Assembly: GCF_030253575.1 (NCBI RefSeq)
Contig: NC_080557.1
Span: 39,787,001-39,851,000, forward strand
DNA length: 64,000 nucleotides
Reading direction: 5' to 3'
Origin: Rhododendron vialii
Lineage: Eukaryota; Streptophyta; Magnoliopsida; Ericales; Ericaceae
Below the pieces are notes generated by a model that did no database searches, was not told the DNA's origin, and worked only from the letters and a program-made list of their open reading frames with translations. The translations under genes were made by a program, and so were the position numbers. The first letter of the stretch is position 1. Each line of letters starts with the position of its first letter. Shown one piece after another: positions 20,295-33,644 of this stretch.

Positions 20295-23200
20295 ATGGAC
20301 TCGCCCAACTCCTCCTCCATGCGCGTCCTCACCCGTCCTCCAAATCCCAACCCCACTCTCACTCCTCCAATCCCACCACACCCCCCGCCCACCCGAACAG
20401 ATCACCCCTCCCCGTCGTCCCCCCCGAACGGCGTCGTCGTTGTCGGCTTCATCGGCCGCCGCTCCACCGACGTGACCCAGCTCATCAACCGAGTCGTCGA
20501 CGCCAACGTGTTCGGGTCGGGTAATTTGGACAAGGATCTATTAGGGTTTCCGAAAGGGGACGGCTGGTTTGACTGTCGTAGAATTAGCTATTATGATGAT
20601 GACGAAAAAGGGGTTCTTTACTTGCAATTCTCTTCCACTGTTTGTCCGGCCACGGAAGGGTTTTTCGACTCCTCTTGTTGTTCTTCTGGTTTCGATTCGG
20701 TGTCGGAGGAGCGTGAGTTCGGGGATCTCCAAGGACTGCTTTTCATGTTCTCTGTAAGTTTTTAGTCCCTTATCAATTGCGGAAGTTTGTTCGACTGTTT
20801 AGTAGTAATGCTCGTTGAATTTTGAAAATTTAGTTCAAACAACTCACTACTTGGCTCAATAAGCTTATAATGTTTACGAAAGTCAAGCTACTCGAGCTCA
20901 GCTCACATGGACTCGATTAACGTTTCAAGTCAATCTTGAAGGACTCACTACTTGGCTCATGAAGGTTGTAACCGTTAGTAAATCCTGGCTACTCGAGCTC
21001 AGCTCACGATGGCCTCGATTCAACTTTGTTATGCTTGGTGTGAATTATGATTTTATGAACAACCAGCATGAACAAAATTTTGACCTCATTAAGTTTGGAA
21101 CCAAGTTCGGACAACCCACTACTCGGCTTGACTAAGCTCGCTTGTAGCCCTAATAGTGATTAGTGTCATGGATAATGGTTAGACAAGTTGAAAGGACGTA
21201 ATGAACGAATTCCTGTGTTTGTCTAATTGTCTTAAGTTAAACCAGGAGGGAAAGCTATACACCCATATAGTTGTATGTAAAAGCAATTGAGTGATAATGG
21301 TATGACAACCGGGCAAAACAAAATTAGGAGTAGCGGAATGATAGAGTGAGAAGTGTTGAGTTCTACGGTTGGTGGACCGACTCCCTTTTCAGCATGGCAC
21401 CCAAGCATGTCAGCAGCTGACGCAACTAGTGCATAGTGTGATTACTAATCTTGCTAGGCACATTTGCAAGTATGTAAGTTTTCTGGTGGGGCAACTTGGG
21501 AGTGGGATTTAGCAAGGGGACTCCATGAAATGTAATACCTGAGGGCTTCTGCTGCTCTTCTAGCGTTGGAGCACTCAATAAGCATTAGACCTATTAATGC
21601 CTTCTTTTATATAATTATATACTTATCAAAAGAGAAAGAAAGATACGTAATAGCTATAGAAGGTAAGGACAGGTAAGAATGGATGAGGTAGGTGCTCTTT
21701 GTTGTTTGGAGTTTCTATCCCCCTAGCTAGGTTGTTATAGAGCACATTTGCACGTTGTTTGGAGTTTCTTGGATGAGTTACGTTGGAAACTGTCCAATTC
21801 TGGATGCTTTCAAGTGAAATCTTATTATCAAGCTTTAGGTGGACGTGGGGATGTGTCTTTCCCTTGGAAAGCGATCTGGGAGACAGTGGCACCGTTGAGG
21901 GTTAGTTTTTTTGTTTGGTATGCGGCTCAAGGAAAGATCCTTACTATCGATAATTTGATTCGGAGGTGGAGAATCATTGTAAATCGGTGTTATATGTGTA
22001 AAAGGGATGCGGAGACGGTGGATCACCTTCTCATTCATTGCCCGGTTGCTTGGGAGCTTTGGTCCGTGGTGTTTTCTTGGTTTGGTATAAAATGGGCCAT
22101 GTCAAGGAATGTTATGGAACTTTTAATTGCTTGGAACCGGGCTAGAGTGGGCAAGAGAAGGAAGTGTGTTTGGGCCATGGTCCCTCTTTGCTTGATGTGG
22201 ACTATTTGGGGTGAAAGGAATTTGAGGTGCTTTGAAGGGGTTGAAAAGCCTTTATTTAGAATCAAAAGTTTTGTGGTTAGTAGTTTGTATAGTTGGGACA
22301 AGGGAGAGTGTAATCCCTCTATTGATCATTTTTTATCAAATAGGGGTGGTGTATAGGGCCTTTTTGTGTTGATGGCTTTTTGTTTGTATTCGGGCAGCAT
22401 TCCCTTAATGCCTTGTTTCTAATATAATTTCTTACTTATCAAAAAAAAAGAAAAAGAAATGAGATGAAAGGTGATAGGCTATTGTTCTATAGAGATTCTC
22501 TTTTTTGTTTGGTTACCCAATTCATTGTTTGAACAACTGCTAGCAGCTTCATTTTTTATTTATTTATCTCTTTCTCCTTTTCTTTGGTACATTCTAGGTC
22601 CAAACATAGCATCAGAGCTGCTTGTCGCCTGTGTGAAAGTTAAAACTAAAAGATGCTCGTCAACTTGTTTTAGTATTTGGATTTAACTTTTGTGGAAGCT
22701 TTAGTTTTTCTAGGAGAATGTACATCGTAGGTGCTATTGCAACCATAACTATGAACTGCAGTGATTTATTTTCGATTTTTATGCCACGTAGAGGTGAAGC
22801 ATTCTTGAATGAATAGTCTACACAATTTTCTTAACTTTATTAAGTGACTAAATTTGCATTTAGTATGCAGGTTTGCCATGTAATCATATTTATCCAGGAG
22901 GGGTCACACTTTGATACCCAGATCTTGAAGAGATTTCGTATTCTACAATCTGCCAAGCATGCAATGTCCCCACTTGTCAAATCTCAAACTACGCCACCTT
23001 CAACATCTAGTTCTCATTCTTCATCATCACGATCCTCTGTATCAGGAGTATCTTTTAACAATCGGTCTCCCGGTAGAAGTGGTGTCATCTTAAGTCGCAA
23101 TGCTTCAGCAATTTCAATTAGGTCGGGTTTAGGTTCATACGCTTCACTGTTTCCTGGACAGTGTACTCCGGTTATACTTTTTGTTTTTCTTGATGATTTC

Positions 23201-26200
23201 TCAGACTTTAATACTGGTACTAGTAATGTAGAGGAGATAATTGACACGTCCTCATTGAACCAGTCTTCAAGTTTGAGCAATTTAGCTAGGACAAGCTTGC
23301 CTCCAAAAGGATCGGCGCCAGTTGTTATGCTAGCACGCCCTGTGAGTAAATCTGAAGGTGGATTGAAGAAGAAATTGCAGTCATCCCTTGAGGCACAGAT
23401 CCGTTTTTCAATTAAGAAATGCCGGACGCTTGCGGGATCTGAAACTAGTCATGCTGGTTCAAGAAGTGGGGCCATCTCAAATTCAGCACCTTTATTTTCG
23501 CTCGATGCATCCAAAGCAGTTGCATTGTTGGATATATATTCAAACCAGAGTGGCAAATCTCTTGATTTTGCCACTGGCCTTGTGGAAGACGTTTTGAATG
23601 GAAAGGCAACCTCAGATTCCCTTTTGCTTGAAACCTATAGTCAGAGTGCAACCCAAGAGGACACTGTATCTGTGAAAGAGTTCATTTACAGACAGGCTGA
23701 TATTTTAAGAGGAAGAGGGGGAATGGTAACTAACGCCAACAGTGGCTCAGCAGCTGGCGTTGGTATGGTGGCTGTTGCTGCAGCCGCCGCCGCCGCATCA
23801 GCTGCATCTGGAAAATCTTTTACTGCTCCTGAACTTCCTAGTGTTGACATCTGGTTGTCTTCTAGTTTAGTTATTTTACAGGGTATTCTCTCTGCAGAAA
23901 GTGGGTGTATAATTGAATCTGAAAGCAGTAAAATAAACCTGGGTCAGAAAAACACTGCACCTGCAGTTGAAGGAGTTGTTTCAAGAGTTACAGATAATCC
24001 TCTACAAAGTGCAGTATCTTGCTTGGAGAGTGGTAAAGGACTTAACACAAAGTTTTCAACTTTGTGGTGCCAAAGAGCTCTTCCCACTGCTAAGGAAGTT
24101 TATTTATCTGATTTGCCTGCTTGTTACCCAACTTCAAAGCATGAAGAGCAGTTGGAGAAGGCTTTGCGTGCTTTCTGCTCAATGGTCAAGGGACCCGCAG
24201 TGCCACTTTACATGAAACAGTTGGAGAATGAATGCACATCTATTTGGAGCTCTGGAAGGCAACTGTGTGATGCAGTCAGTTTGACCGGAAAACCATGTAT
24301 GCATCAGAGGCATGATGTTGAGACTAATGGCTTGGTTTCAAGAGATGGGGTGACACGACATTCAAGCGGATATGTTTTCCTTAAAGCTTGTGCTTGTGGC
24401 CGTTCACGGCTACTGCAATCTGATCCTTTTGATTTTGAAACTGCTAACGTTACTTCCAGTGATTTTGCAGATTGTGACAAAATTCTTCCTTCAATCCAAT
24501 TACCGCAGGTAAAGAATGTAGGACCCATTCAGCCGCCGTCATGGAGTTTGATTCGAGTTGGTGGTGCGAAGTACTACGACCCTGCTAAGGGGTTACTTCA
24601 GAGTGGGTTCTGTGCCACTCAGAAATTTCTTTTGAAGTGGAAAATATTTCTGGAGAAACCGAAAAATCAGCATGTTTCGTTATCCAGTGCTGTAACACAA
24701 GATTCTGTGGTTAGGTTGAGTACAGAACCCTTGAATGGATCTATTAGCGGAGGAGACATAAAGAACTCTGATGCTTCTCTAATTAACGCGGAAGAATTGC
24801 AGAGTGGAAATAAAATACAAAGGGAGCATTTGTATGAAAACAACCAAACTGATGAAAAGAAGCTCAGCTTTGGTAGAGGCATCCCTAGTTTTACAATGCG
24901 AAAACCGTTTTCTGAGGTTGTTGCTGGATCAGCAGCCGCTGTTTCAGGATTCCCTCCTTTACAGTCAAGGAAACAACTTTCTGTTGGTCCTGAAAATAGT
25001 GCGAAGCAAAGTTCTACAAGAGATAGGGTTGCTGAGAGGGTTCATCATACTGCTGATTATAAAGGATCTCAACAATCCAAAGGTATCTCTCCTATTCAGG
25101 ACACTGGAAATGGAAGTAAATTTGGTGTCAACGGGTATGGAGAGGGTAATCCAATTTTACAGATAGGTAGCAATGTTGTTCCAGTCAACATGAGTAGTGG
25201 TGAAAAGATTGGATTAAGTGAGTCGTTGAAAAATGTAATCGTGTATGTCGGATTTGAGCATGAGTGTCCTCGTGGCCACCGGTTCATATTGACCACTGAG
25301 CATCTCAAAGAACTTGGCTCCCCATATTCATTATCTGAAGAATCTCATATCCCCTCATCCGTTGAAAACTCAGACAATAAAAGGCCAGATCCCTCGAAAT
25401 TGGGGAGGAATGGTACCCATGGTAGAGCTCATCGCAACTCAAATAGGATGAACAATAGTGCTGTTCGAAAGGTGAGAAATCTGGATAAGACCAAAGATAT
25501 GGCAGTTGATGGTGAATTGGATGGAAAACAACAGACCCAGAGCTTTATTGGCATGCCAACACTTACTGAATCAGTCAAAGATGGCCTTCATTCTGTTAGC
25601 CTTGATGACGGTGCTTTCTCCTTACTTAATAGAAATTTACCAATTTTCATGGACTGTCCACACTGCAGGTCCTCTAAGAATAAGAAGGATACCGCTAAGA
25701 TTAAATTTGCTGGAACAATGTCGCAGCTGCAGAGGATCTTTTTGGTATGAACTCTTGCCCAGGCCTTTGAGTTCAATAGTCTTGTGAGTTGTGACATAAT
25801 TTCAACTGTCTTTTGACGTGGTTGCAGAGGATCTTTTTGGTATTGAACTTTTTGAGAAATACCTGGGTGGTTCTTATTTCCTGTGAAGTTTGAAAGGTTA
25901 CTCTGTTTTTTCATTGCCTTCTGTGGATGAATAGGCATCGAAGAAGTGACCCGAAAACAACTTATATGACGTAATGTAATTGATTTTTGAAATGCTACGA
26001 GTTAAGTCCTTATTACCTTTTGGAGATGGTTGTCTTTTTCTGCAGGTTTACCATATATTGATGAAATTTTAAGGTCAAATCATATGTCGATTACAGCTGG
26101 ACCATTAGTATCAGTAGTACATTCGATTGCATCCTTTGTGTACTTCCGCATCTTGTCCTTATTCAGCATCAAGATTGAATTCAGAACATTACATACTCTC

Positions 26201-27918
26201 TGGATATTGTTTCACAGGTTGATATGGGGATATTATGCTCTCTAAGTAGTGAATCTATACACTGATATGCCTTTTGATACTGTAATGTGCTATCTTATGC
26301 GTAGGGTCATAATTTCGTCTTCTTGTGTCTTTATAAGCTTTGCAGTTTGCTCATCTACTATGCATTTTTCTCTGCAGGTCACACCTTCTTTTCCAGTCGT
26401 TTTAGCTACATGCCCAGTTATACAATTTGAGGTTCGTCTCAGCTCTTTGGTTTGAATGTTCCTATGCACAACTAAAGTGTTTGCCTTAATATCAAAGAAC
26501 TTAAAGAATGTTAACTGCACTCTACTAAGCCAGAAAGAAAAACCTAACTGATCTTTGTTAGACAATGTAAGGTCAACTCATTTCCTTTACTAACTTTGAT
26601 GTGGGAAGCCATTGTTCTTTGAGAAGTTTACCGTGAACCAGATATGAAGGCATCCAATCATCTCTCTTAATCCTGTGTGTTTGTTGTCCTATATGTCTAA
26701 TCAGCAAGAAAATGGGAGGGGTCTAATTTTGTAATGTGGCCTCTATGAAGCCCTTACCAGTTTGATTCTTTCTTGGGAGGACTGGATGCCCCACTACTGA
26801 AGGAAATGTATATAGGGTCCAAACTAGGAAATACATCCACAGCTATGTTGCATGGATCCCCCATTTTGGGAGAGGTACCCATGTCGGCACGACATGACAT
26901 GGGTGCGGGTGCGGGTGTGGGATCCAAAACGAATTCTCCCAAAGAAATCTGGACACGGCAGCAGGAGGAAGAGAGAGAGAGAGGTACCAACAACCATCAT
27001 CTCTGATTCTCCGACAAAGCAGCAGCTTGATTTGATGAATTGATATGCTGCTGCTGAGATAGAAATAGGGTTTTCTTATTTATGTTAAGTGGGCTGACCT
27101 TTACTCTTCTATTTTATGGTTTGGGTATGTAAATGGGCTTGGCCAGCATTATAGTTCCTTCGATCAAACCTTGCTTGAAGTCTTTCCATTTATGAATTAA
27201 TCGGCCGTAAAGGCATTTCAGTTTTTTAATGGGCCATAACGACATGTTCTCACCCTTCACTAACTACCATTTTTAGTGTTTGTGCTTGAAATAAATAAAA
27301 TATAGCAAAGTGATGATCTATTAAAAATGATTTGTAGTAAATATATTTCTATAAATGATACTTGTATTTCTATGGTGGTATACCGTATCCCCGTACCAAT
27401 GTCCAAATCTGGATCCATATTCGTGTATTCTGTATTTTTCAAATTGAGGTGTCCGACACCTAGATTCACACCCGCACCTCACCTGATACTCGCACCCGAG
27501 TCCATATAACATTATTTCCACTTGCCCAATGTTGCTGTTTTCAAAAATGCTTATCTGTTTGTTAGCATGTATTTTGTGCTTTTATTGCCAAGCCGGTGCT
27601 CATGGTTGTTTTCTTTGGAATTTCATTAATTACTGTGAAACTCGTTTTCATTTGCAGGAATCATGCCTACCTCCTTCTGTTCCAGACCGTGAACAAAAGT
27701 TGCAGTTCACCTTTGGATGCCGTGTGATTTTACCTCCAGAGAGTTTCCTTTCCCTTAGACTCCCTTTTGTCTATGGTGTGCAACTGGAGGATGGAAGCTG
27801 GCAATCTCTTAGACCTTTTGAATACCAACCAGAAGTGACTGCCTGGATTGCTAAAGGTACCACATTGCAGGTCATTTCCAAGGGAAGCACTATGTTCGAT
27901 GGATCATCGGAAAATTAG
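20295..27918 (+). CDS. SMG8: SMG8, nonsense-mediated mRNA decay factor
   Basis: Four exons, all phase 0 at the junctions: 20295-20753, 22871-25744, 26378-26431, 27658-27918; 1215 codons plus stop. In animals SMG8 pairs with SMG9 and controls the SMG1 kinase that phosphorylates UPF1 (family knowledge). The N-terminal GTPase-like region contains VVVVGFIGRRSTDVTQLIN, then LLFMFSV joined across intron 1 to CHVIIFIQEG. Other features are a Ser-rich stretch, an Ala run near residue 305, the conserved ACGRSRLLQSDPF near 660, and GFEHECPRGHRF near 947. The C-terminus CPVIQFE-ESCLPPSVPDRE is joined by intron 3. The proline-rich start (MDSPNSSS) is the first ATG compatible with family length. Intron 1 carries a LINE fragment; intron 2 carries a duplicated copy of the exon 2 end. 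Family assignment is firm; borders are by eye. Confidence 0.93.
21735..22456 (+). mobile_element. 5'-truncated LINE in SMG8 intron 1
   Basis: An open stretch at 21748-22356 encodes the C-terminal zf-RVT region of a plant LINE reverse transcriptase. It has FQVKSYYQAL, WKAIWETVAPLRVSFFVW, then CYMCKR...HLLIHCP with the Cys/His set. It ends in a LINE-like tail, TTCTTACTTATCAAAAAAAA. It sits in the sense direction inside intron 1. A second, older tail with the same ATACTTATCAAAAGAG pattern lies just upstream, near 21600-21640. No target duplication was found. A 16-bp direct repeat, GTTGTTTGGAGTTTCT, lies at 21701 and 21754. Confidence 0.88.
26432..27657. other. SMG8 intron 3, with possible degenerate transposon
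   Basis: 1226-bp intron. GGGTGCGGGTGCGGGTGTGG near 26903-26922 has inverted counterparts around 27465-27500 (CACCCGCACCTCACC). This suggests the ends of an old DNA element, but no clean termini or target duplication are visible. Confidence 0.35.
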
Positions 27919-29212
27919 AACTGAGGAAACTTAAAAATTTAGAATCTGGATTTGCGTCTGTTACAAGCTCGGGGGCATATTTTATGAAGAGCCATCTAGT
28001 CTCAGGTGAATTTTACTCTCTTTCCAATTTTTAATTGAATTCTTACATACTTCATTGTTGAGTTTATTTGTTCCATTTTCTTTTACGTGTTTCCAATTGT
28101 TTCCTTCTATGATTATATAAAATACTAGTTTTGGAGGTTTATAGCTAACCAGCGTGAGGCAATCTCTAACACTCCCCTACACGTGCGACCCCTGACCCGC
28201 ACTTAGAGAGGTAAACAATGGATCCATCACATAAGGACCACAGCAAACAACGAAAAAAGGTGCACTTAAGCCACAAACAACGAGGCAAACTATCAAGAGA
28301 GTCTGTCCAGATGCCTCCGAAAGCCTAACTCTTGTACCATGTTATAGCATCCAACTCAAAACCAATTAGCAATTAGTAGAAAGGCCTCCCTAGCTCATAT
28401 ACTAAAAGGAGGTGTATAGTTAACCAATGTGGGAAGCTCTAACAGTGGATCTGCACCAATCCACTGTGTTGCGGACTCTTGTTCCTTACTATGTTTCTAC
28501 AAGGCTGAGCTGATTTCTGAAACTTCGAAAGGTGAACCGGGCCAAATAATTTGCTCTGTTAGTAACTTGGTATTTTCTTGATTGTTTGTTCTTTGAAATG
28601 ATCAAATGATACTTCAAGTTATTTCACTCTGCCTATAAAGTATGATAGATTGGCCAGCTCACAGTATTACACTTTAAGGTTCTAAAAATGGATTTGTATT
28701 TCATACCAGTTATCTTTTTCAATGGGCAGGATAAGTATTTTCATTTGTTGACCTTGTGGTCCAGTTGGGGATTTGTGAGCTGACGTCAGATGTGAAGAGA
28801 ATTTATCAGATTTGAAGAGACTTAGACAATGTTCAGCCTCACCAGGTATTAAGTGTTTTGGTTACAACCTACTTCACCACAGTGAGAAACTAAAATTTAA
28901 GCAGTTCTATCATCCAGACAAACCTCATCTTGAGCTGCTTTTCATACAGTTATCAATAGGACCTCTAGATGGCTCGTGCAGTCGTGCCTGAGTTGTAGAA
29001 CGCCATGGCATCAAGGTATGCATTGTTTTTCTCATGCCCTGGCACTCAGTTCTGTATTCAGTCAACTGGATGAAGGTCTGCATAATTGACTTGTACGGAA
29101 AAACCAGACGACAGAAAGTTGTGGATTGGTGATTTCTCCTAGAAAACATGAAGATAAGGGGGTACACATAAACAATCAGAATGGTTAATATCACAATGGC
29201 GGATGATATTTA
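27919..29212. other. 3' flank of SMG8 and intergenic region
   Basis: Presumed SMG8 3' UTR at the start, then non-coding sequence with the 28140 repeat. No further gene is supported. Confidence 0.45.
28140..28444. repeat. Unclassified repeat with direct terminal repeats
   Basis: The roughly 31-bp phrase TATAGCTAACCAGCGTGAGG at 28140 recurs in diverged form at 28415 (TATAGTTAACCAATGTGGGA), both ending CTCTAACA. The body contains CCCTACACGTGCGACCC and TTGTACCATGTTATAGCA, which I recognise only as common plant intergenic repeat phrases. Confidence 0.4.
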
Positions 29213-29366
29213 GGCTGTGTTTGGATCATGGATTTGTGGAGGATTATATGAAGGCAAAGAAAGAAGTGAAGGAAAGGATAAGAAGATAGTGAAGTGAGGA
29301 AGCTCTTTTCATTTCTTTGGTTTCTCCTCCATTTGTCTGTGTTTGTATATCCCTCCAAACACAGCC
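29213..29366. mobile_element. hAT-like MITE
   Basis: 154 bp from GGCTGTGTTTGGA to TCCAAACACAGCC, perfect 13-bp terminal inverted repeats. Flanks GATATTTA and GATGTTGA match at 6 of 8 positions, fitting an aged 8-bp hAT target duplication. Confidence 0.7.
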
Positions 29367-31155
29367 GATGTTGACTATTAACATGGTACGCTAGAGGTTA
29401 AGATTTACTGAAGCCTTCGCTTTTTTCAAACTAAGTACAGTATTGATGTGAATGGAAGTTAAAAATGTAAAATTGGTGGAGCACATTATGGACAATTAGG
29501 TCGCACTGATTCGGAGATTTCAAATGCAGGTGAGCCCATTCAAACAAGAATCGATCTGAAACATCCATATGACTTTGATTTCCCAGAATCTGGGCTGTTG
29601 CTCTAGTCGAAGAGGCCATGAAAATGTTTTCATCAGAGGCATCCTCACAACTATTTGATCTGTCGCAACATGCGGGAATATTCATTTGTCAAAGCCAGGA
29701 CATAGACTACATGCAGAATGCAAACAGCCCAACGAAAGCGAATGTTGGCTTGAGAACATCCACAGATGTATTTCTGAGACTAAAGGGCAAATGCAACTGT
29801 TTCAGGCTCGTTTCCTGGCACCATGTTGTTCTTGATGTCTTCTTGTCTGTTTTCTTTGTTTCTTATGTGCTGTAGATCCTTCTTTCTGGTCCCTATGCCT
29901 TTTTTGTTCTTTGTATTCTATTTTCTTGATCATCTAGTGTAATCGTTTTTTTCTCTTTTGTGTCGTGGATCCTTCTTTCTGGTCCCCTTTTTTTCTTTTT
30001 CTTTCTTTTCTTGATCTTCTGGTGTTATCGACATGGTACACCATAAGTTCACTTCTTGATCAACTCACAAACTATTTTTCGATGTAGTCAAACTTGTTTT
30101 AGCGGTTTCCAACTGTATGCTTGTGCAAAGTTCAATCCTCAAAATCGTCAGACCTTTACACCTTATGAGCTCGAGTTACGTTTGTGGTGCATTTGGTGGA
30201 CGTCTGTTATGATGTGATTAATAAGCCTTCATTTATCTTGTTTTCTGTACTTTGGACCTTTACCAGATGGAAATTTTGACGCTTTAGCATATATACTCAC
30301 CCTCCTTTTTACCATTTGCATCTTTTTGTTCATTCATACGGATTACCCATTGCTTTTTATGTATGAATATTTCAACAAGAGTGAAAGGATAATGTTATAA
30401 GTTGATGATCCAATTCAATAACGATTGCAAATCGTTGGAAAGATAATTGTTAAAATCGGAACCGGCTTAAACACTTAAAAATACTTAACATTATCCTCTA
30501 CTGTTTTATTATGAAGCTGTTCTAGGACACTGAAGATGGGATTGGTTGCCCACGTGAAGAGATTCTGTGGCTTTTGTCTTCTTTACCGAGAATGTTAATA
30601 TAGCACAGCATTGTGAGTTTTTTTTTTTGCTATGTAATTTTATTTTGTTCATATGAATATGGGTTGTGGGTAGGGCAGGATTTTTCTCATCATTGAGTGT
30701 ACAGTTGAAGTTCTGACCTCTCAATTACTAACTTCTAGAGGAAATTGTATTTACCATCCTCGCACTTTACCCGAATCTCATGTGTGCCCTATGTTTCTTG
30801 TTGGAACAGGTGAAACAGGCAAGTGGAGTGGCAGCTAAGTGGTAAGCGCTATATACTACCGGGCACTTGACAGTTGTCCAAACATCACTAATTACAAGTA
30901 ATAGTGCTAACTTTTGCCAAGCATAAAAAATAACCAGTTGAAACTAAACACTTTTGGTCAAATTGCCATATCGATCTTAGATCTATAGCTTCCATTGTAG
31001 TTAATGACAATCTATATTGACACAGTAGAATTAACAAAAAGATTAGTTACGTCCTAATCGAGCGAATGATAACCTCGAGTCTACGAGAGAAAAAAAACAA
31101 AGTATGAATATTATTAATAAAAAATTGCTTGAACATTAGGTTACAACCTCTTTTA
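29367..31155. other. Intergenic, no gene seen
   Basis: AT-rich sequence with T-rich runs. Two similar GATCCTTCTTTCTGGTCCC phrases lie near 29875 and 29968, a short local duplication. No coding signal. Confidence 0.45.
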
Positions 31156-31157
31156 TA

Positions 31158-31429
31158 CTCCTTCCGTTCCTTTTTAAGTGTCCTGCTTCGTAACTCCAAC
31201 TTATTAAAAAAACATCATCATTACATCTTTCACATCAATTTTTTCCTCCACTTTTCCTACTTATCCATCATCATTACATTTTTACTCACTAACTTTTCAA
31301 AATAAAATCTACTTTTAGGGATAAAATAGACAATACACCAACTTTTACTCCCCTAACTTTACAAAATGAACTCTTATTAAGGGACAGCTTAAAATGGAAT
31401 ACTGGACACAAAAAAAGGGACGGAGGGAA
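31158..31429. mobile_element. Stowaway (Tc1/mariner) MITE
   Basis: Starts CTCCTTCCGTTCC and ends GGGACGGAGGGA, with TA on both sides. This is the standard terminal signature of plant Stowaway elements. Confidence 0.8.
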
Positions 31430-32899
31430 TAGGAGAAATGAGTAACCTTAGCAAAAACCTAACTTAAAAACGAAAATTCTCAAAATTTGGGAAAAATAAT
31501 AAAATTGAAAAAAGGAAAGAAAAACATGACTTTCTCAAAAAGAATTAACTTCTACGGAATTATACGCTAAAAATTATTAAAAAAACTAATATTTCCTAAA
31601 ATGGCAAAAACGTCCAATTGGAGGCCTAAACGAAAGGATTAAGCCGAAAAACACCATTGATCATCAACCATAGAGTATTGACTGCAGCGCGAAAATAAGT
31701 CAGCCCACCAAGTTTGGGCTTAATCCAAGCTCGTTCGAAAGTTGCCAAATCGGATAATTTGCAATTAAACAACGTTTGGGCTTTTGAGACTTCGACTGGT
31801 CCAATTGATCATGAAATTGGGCATTCACGTATTCTACGTCACATATCTAATATTCTAATGTGATATTTACCCTCTTAATTCAATCTCCATGCCACTTTAG
31901 TCCTTCAAATTCAATTAAATGGATCGCTAATGGCTTGTAGTCCAAGTTTGGCTGGTTGGGGGTTCAAACCTTGCCTCGTCATGGGTTCGTGGAAGATTCA
32001 TCGTTTTAATGTCGGACATCCTTTGTGAGTGGGCCTTTTTTCGGTAAAAAGGAACATTAAAACTTCAAAAGGTACATCTCTAGGGTATTGTTCCATAGAA
32101 TCCGCATGTATCAAGTGAACTATACATAATAGAATGGAGAGATAAATAAGCAAATCTCCTACTGAAATAGGAGTATGGTTCGGTAAAGCATCGGCACATT
32201 TGCTTGCCATCCGGTAGATGTGTTTGAAAGTTAATCTCTCAAATTGCCTCATCAGGAACCTGCAATCATAAATGATGTTGTTAAGAGGATGATTATCAAT
32301 ATGAGGTGCTCTGATGAATTGAATAGCTGCCAAAAAACATCCATTTCAACTTCCAATTTGTTGATGTTCTCCATATGGGCAGAATTCAAACCAATCCTAA
32401 AAGTCCATAATTCCGCCATCAAACTTGAGTCCGCATGCATATTTCGATGGAAACCTTCCATCCGTTCCCCTCTGTGATCTCTGAAGTTGCAAGGTCGATT
32501 GACCCATCCATGTTGAGCTTGAAAAAATTCATATATGGGGTGACCGAATGCGCTTCCAACCAATCTCTAAGACTTAATAAGAGCAAGTTCATCTACTAGT
32601 GTCATTTTTTACTATGCTACAGTGCTGAAAACTAAAAAAAAATAATAGTGTGCATGCGCAGCACAATGTGTTTTTTTTCCCCTTGATGAAGAATGAGAAG
32701 ATGAAGGAGAAATTACTTGGCTTGGATGGGATGAAAAGATTTGGCAAAGTCAAATTTAATGTCAAATTTGACAGAAAATTGGGTAACTTAGTAAGAAGCC
32801 TTTTGCCATATTTCCTGCCTTGGTTTTAGCAATGACAATATATTGGACTATTGTTGGACTTGCTCCTGTTGAGAATACGACCAAACCAACAAACACACG
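31430..32899. other. Intergenic with a SINE head
   Basis: No gene. At about 31931-31985 a plus-strand tRNA-like head is visible: TGGCTTGTAGTCC as A box and GGTTCAAACC as B box, spaced as in a tRNA-derived SINE. A T-run and TCGGTAAAAAGG follow at about 32035, similar to the start of the antisense LINE inserts. Confidence 0.45.
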
Positions 32900-33325
32900 G
32901 AGTCAGATCCTGTCCAGTATGGGGTTACCTTCCAGTCCGGTTTAGTTCGGCCTTTTGTGGGCCCTTTTTGGGTCCACAACAATGATCGGAACCGTTCACA
33001 TTTTAGAGCTCGTTGAGACCAACGACCATACCAAAAATCACGTTGATCTAATACCGTTTGTTATCATTTCAAAATGTATTAAGTTTCGAAAAAATTTGTT
33101 GAAGGGTTGTAATCCTGTGTTTCTCACTTTTTTTTAGACAACATTAATGCATTTTGAAATGATACCAAACGGTATTTGATCAACGTGATTTTTGGTATGG
33201 TCGTTGGTCTCGACGAGCTCTAAAATGTGAACGGTTCTGATCATTATTGTGGGCCCGGAAAGGGCCCACAAAAGGCCGAACTGGACGGAACTGGTGGGTA
33301 ACATACTGGACGGTATCTGAACCCC
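32900..33325. mobile_element. Long fold-back element
   Basis: 426 bp with arms of about 190 bp each. The outer left end GAGTCAGATCCTGTCCAG matches the reverse complement of the right end. Long shared blocks include TTTTAGAGCTCGT and ACCATACCAAAAATCACG. The flanks AAACACACG and AAACGCACA agree at 7 of 9, suggesting a 9-bp target duplication. No coding content in the roughly 50-bp loop. Confidence 0.8.
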
Positions 33326-33427
33326 AAACGCACAACACACAGATAATCAAGAACAAAAAATAACAACACAAGACATAAACCGATCAGACTTCACAAACCC
33401 AATGGCCTTAGCCAGGGCTTTGAGGCG

Positions 33428-33644
33428 AAAATGATTTCGTACACCCTTCCTAGAAGAGGGTGAACATTACCCACTTTCTCATTGGTCGCAATGGTGAAGG
33501 AATTGTAGAATCTAATGTAAAGACCACAAAGATTTTATTGTCCTTACATCAAAAAGTGTAATAATTTCATGGTCCCTACACCATTTCGATCAATAAAAAA
33601 GAAGGTAATATTCACCCTCTCTTAAAAAGGGTGAACAAATCATT
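33428..33644. mobile_element. MITE with 40-bp terminal inverted repeats
   Basis: The left end AATGATTTCGTACACCCTTC through GAGGGTGAACATTACC is mirrored at the right by GGTAATATTCACCCTC through GGGTGAACAAATCATT. Each end also holds an internal CACCCT/AGGGTG hairpin. A diverged right half recurs at about 36650-36715. Confidence 0.75.

Noticed and set aside
20108-20524. Proline/serine-rich frame over SMG8 exon 1
   Set aside because: Out of frame with SMG8 and of low complexity; the other frame gives the conserved protein.
28925-30000. Possible gene downstream of SMG8
   Set aside because: Short frames on both strands without domains or splice-supported continuity; a MITE occupies part of it.
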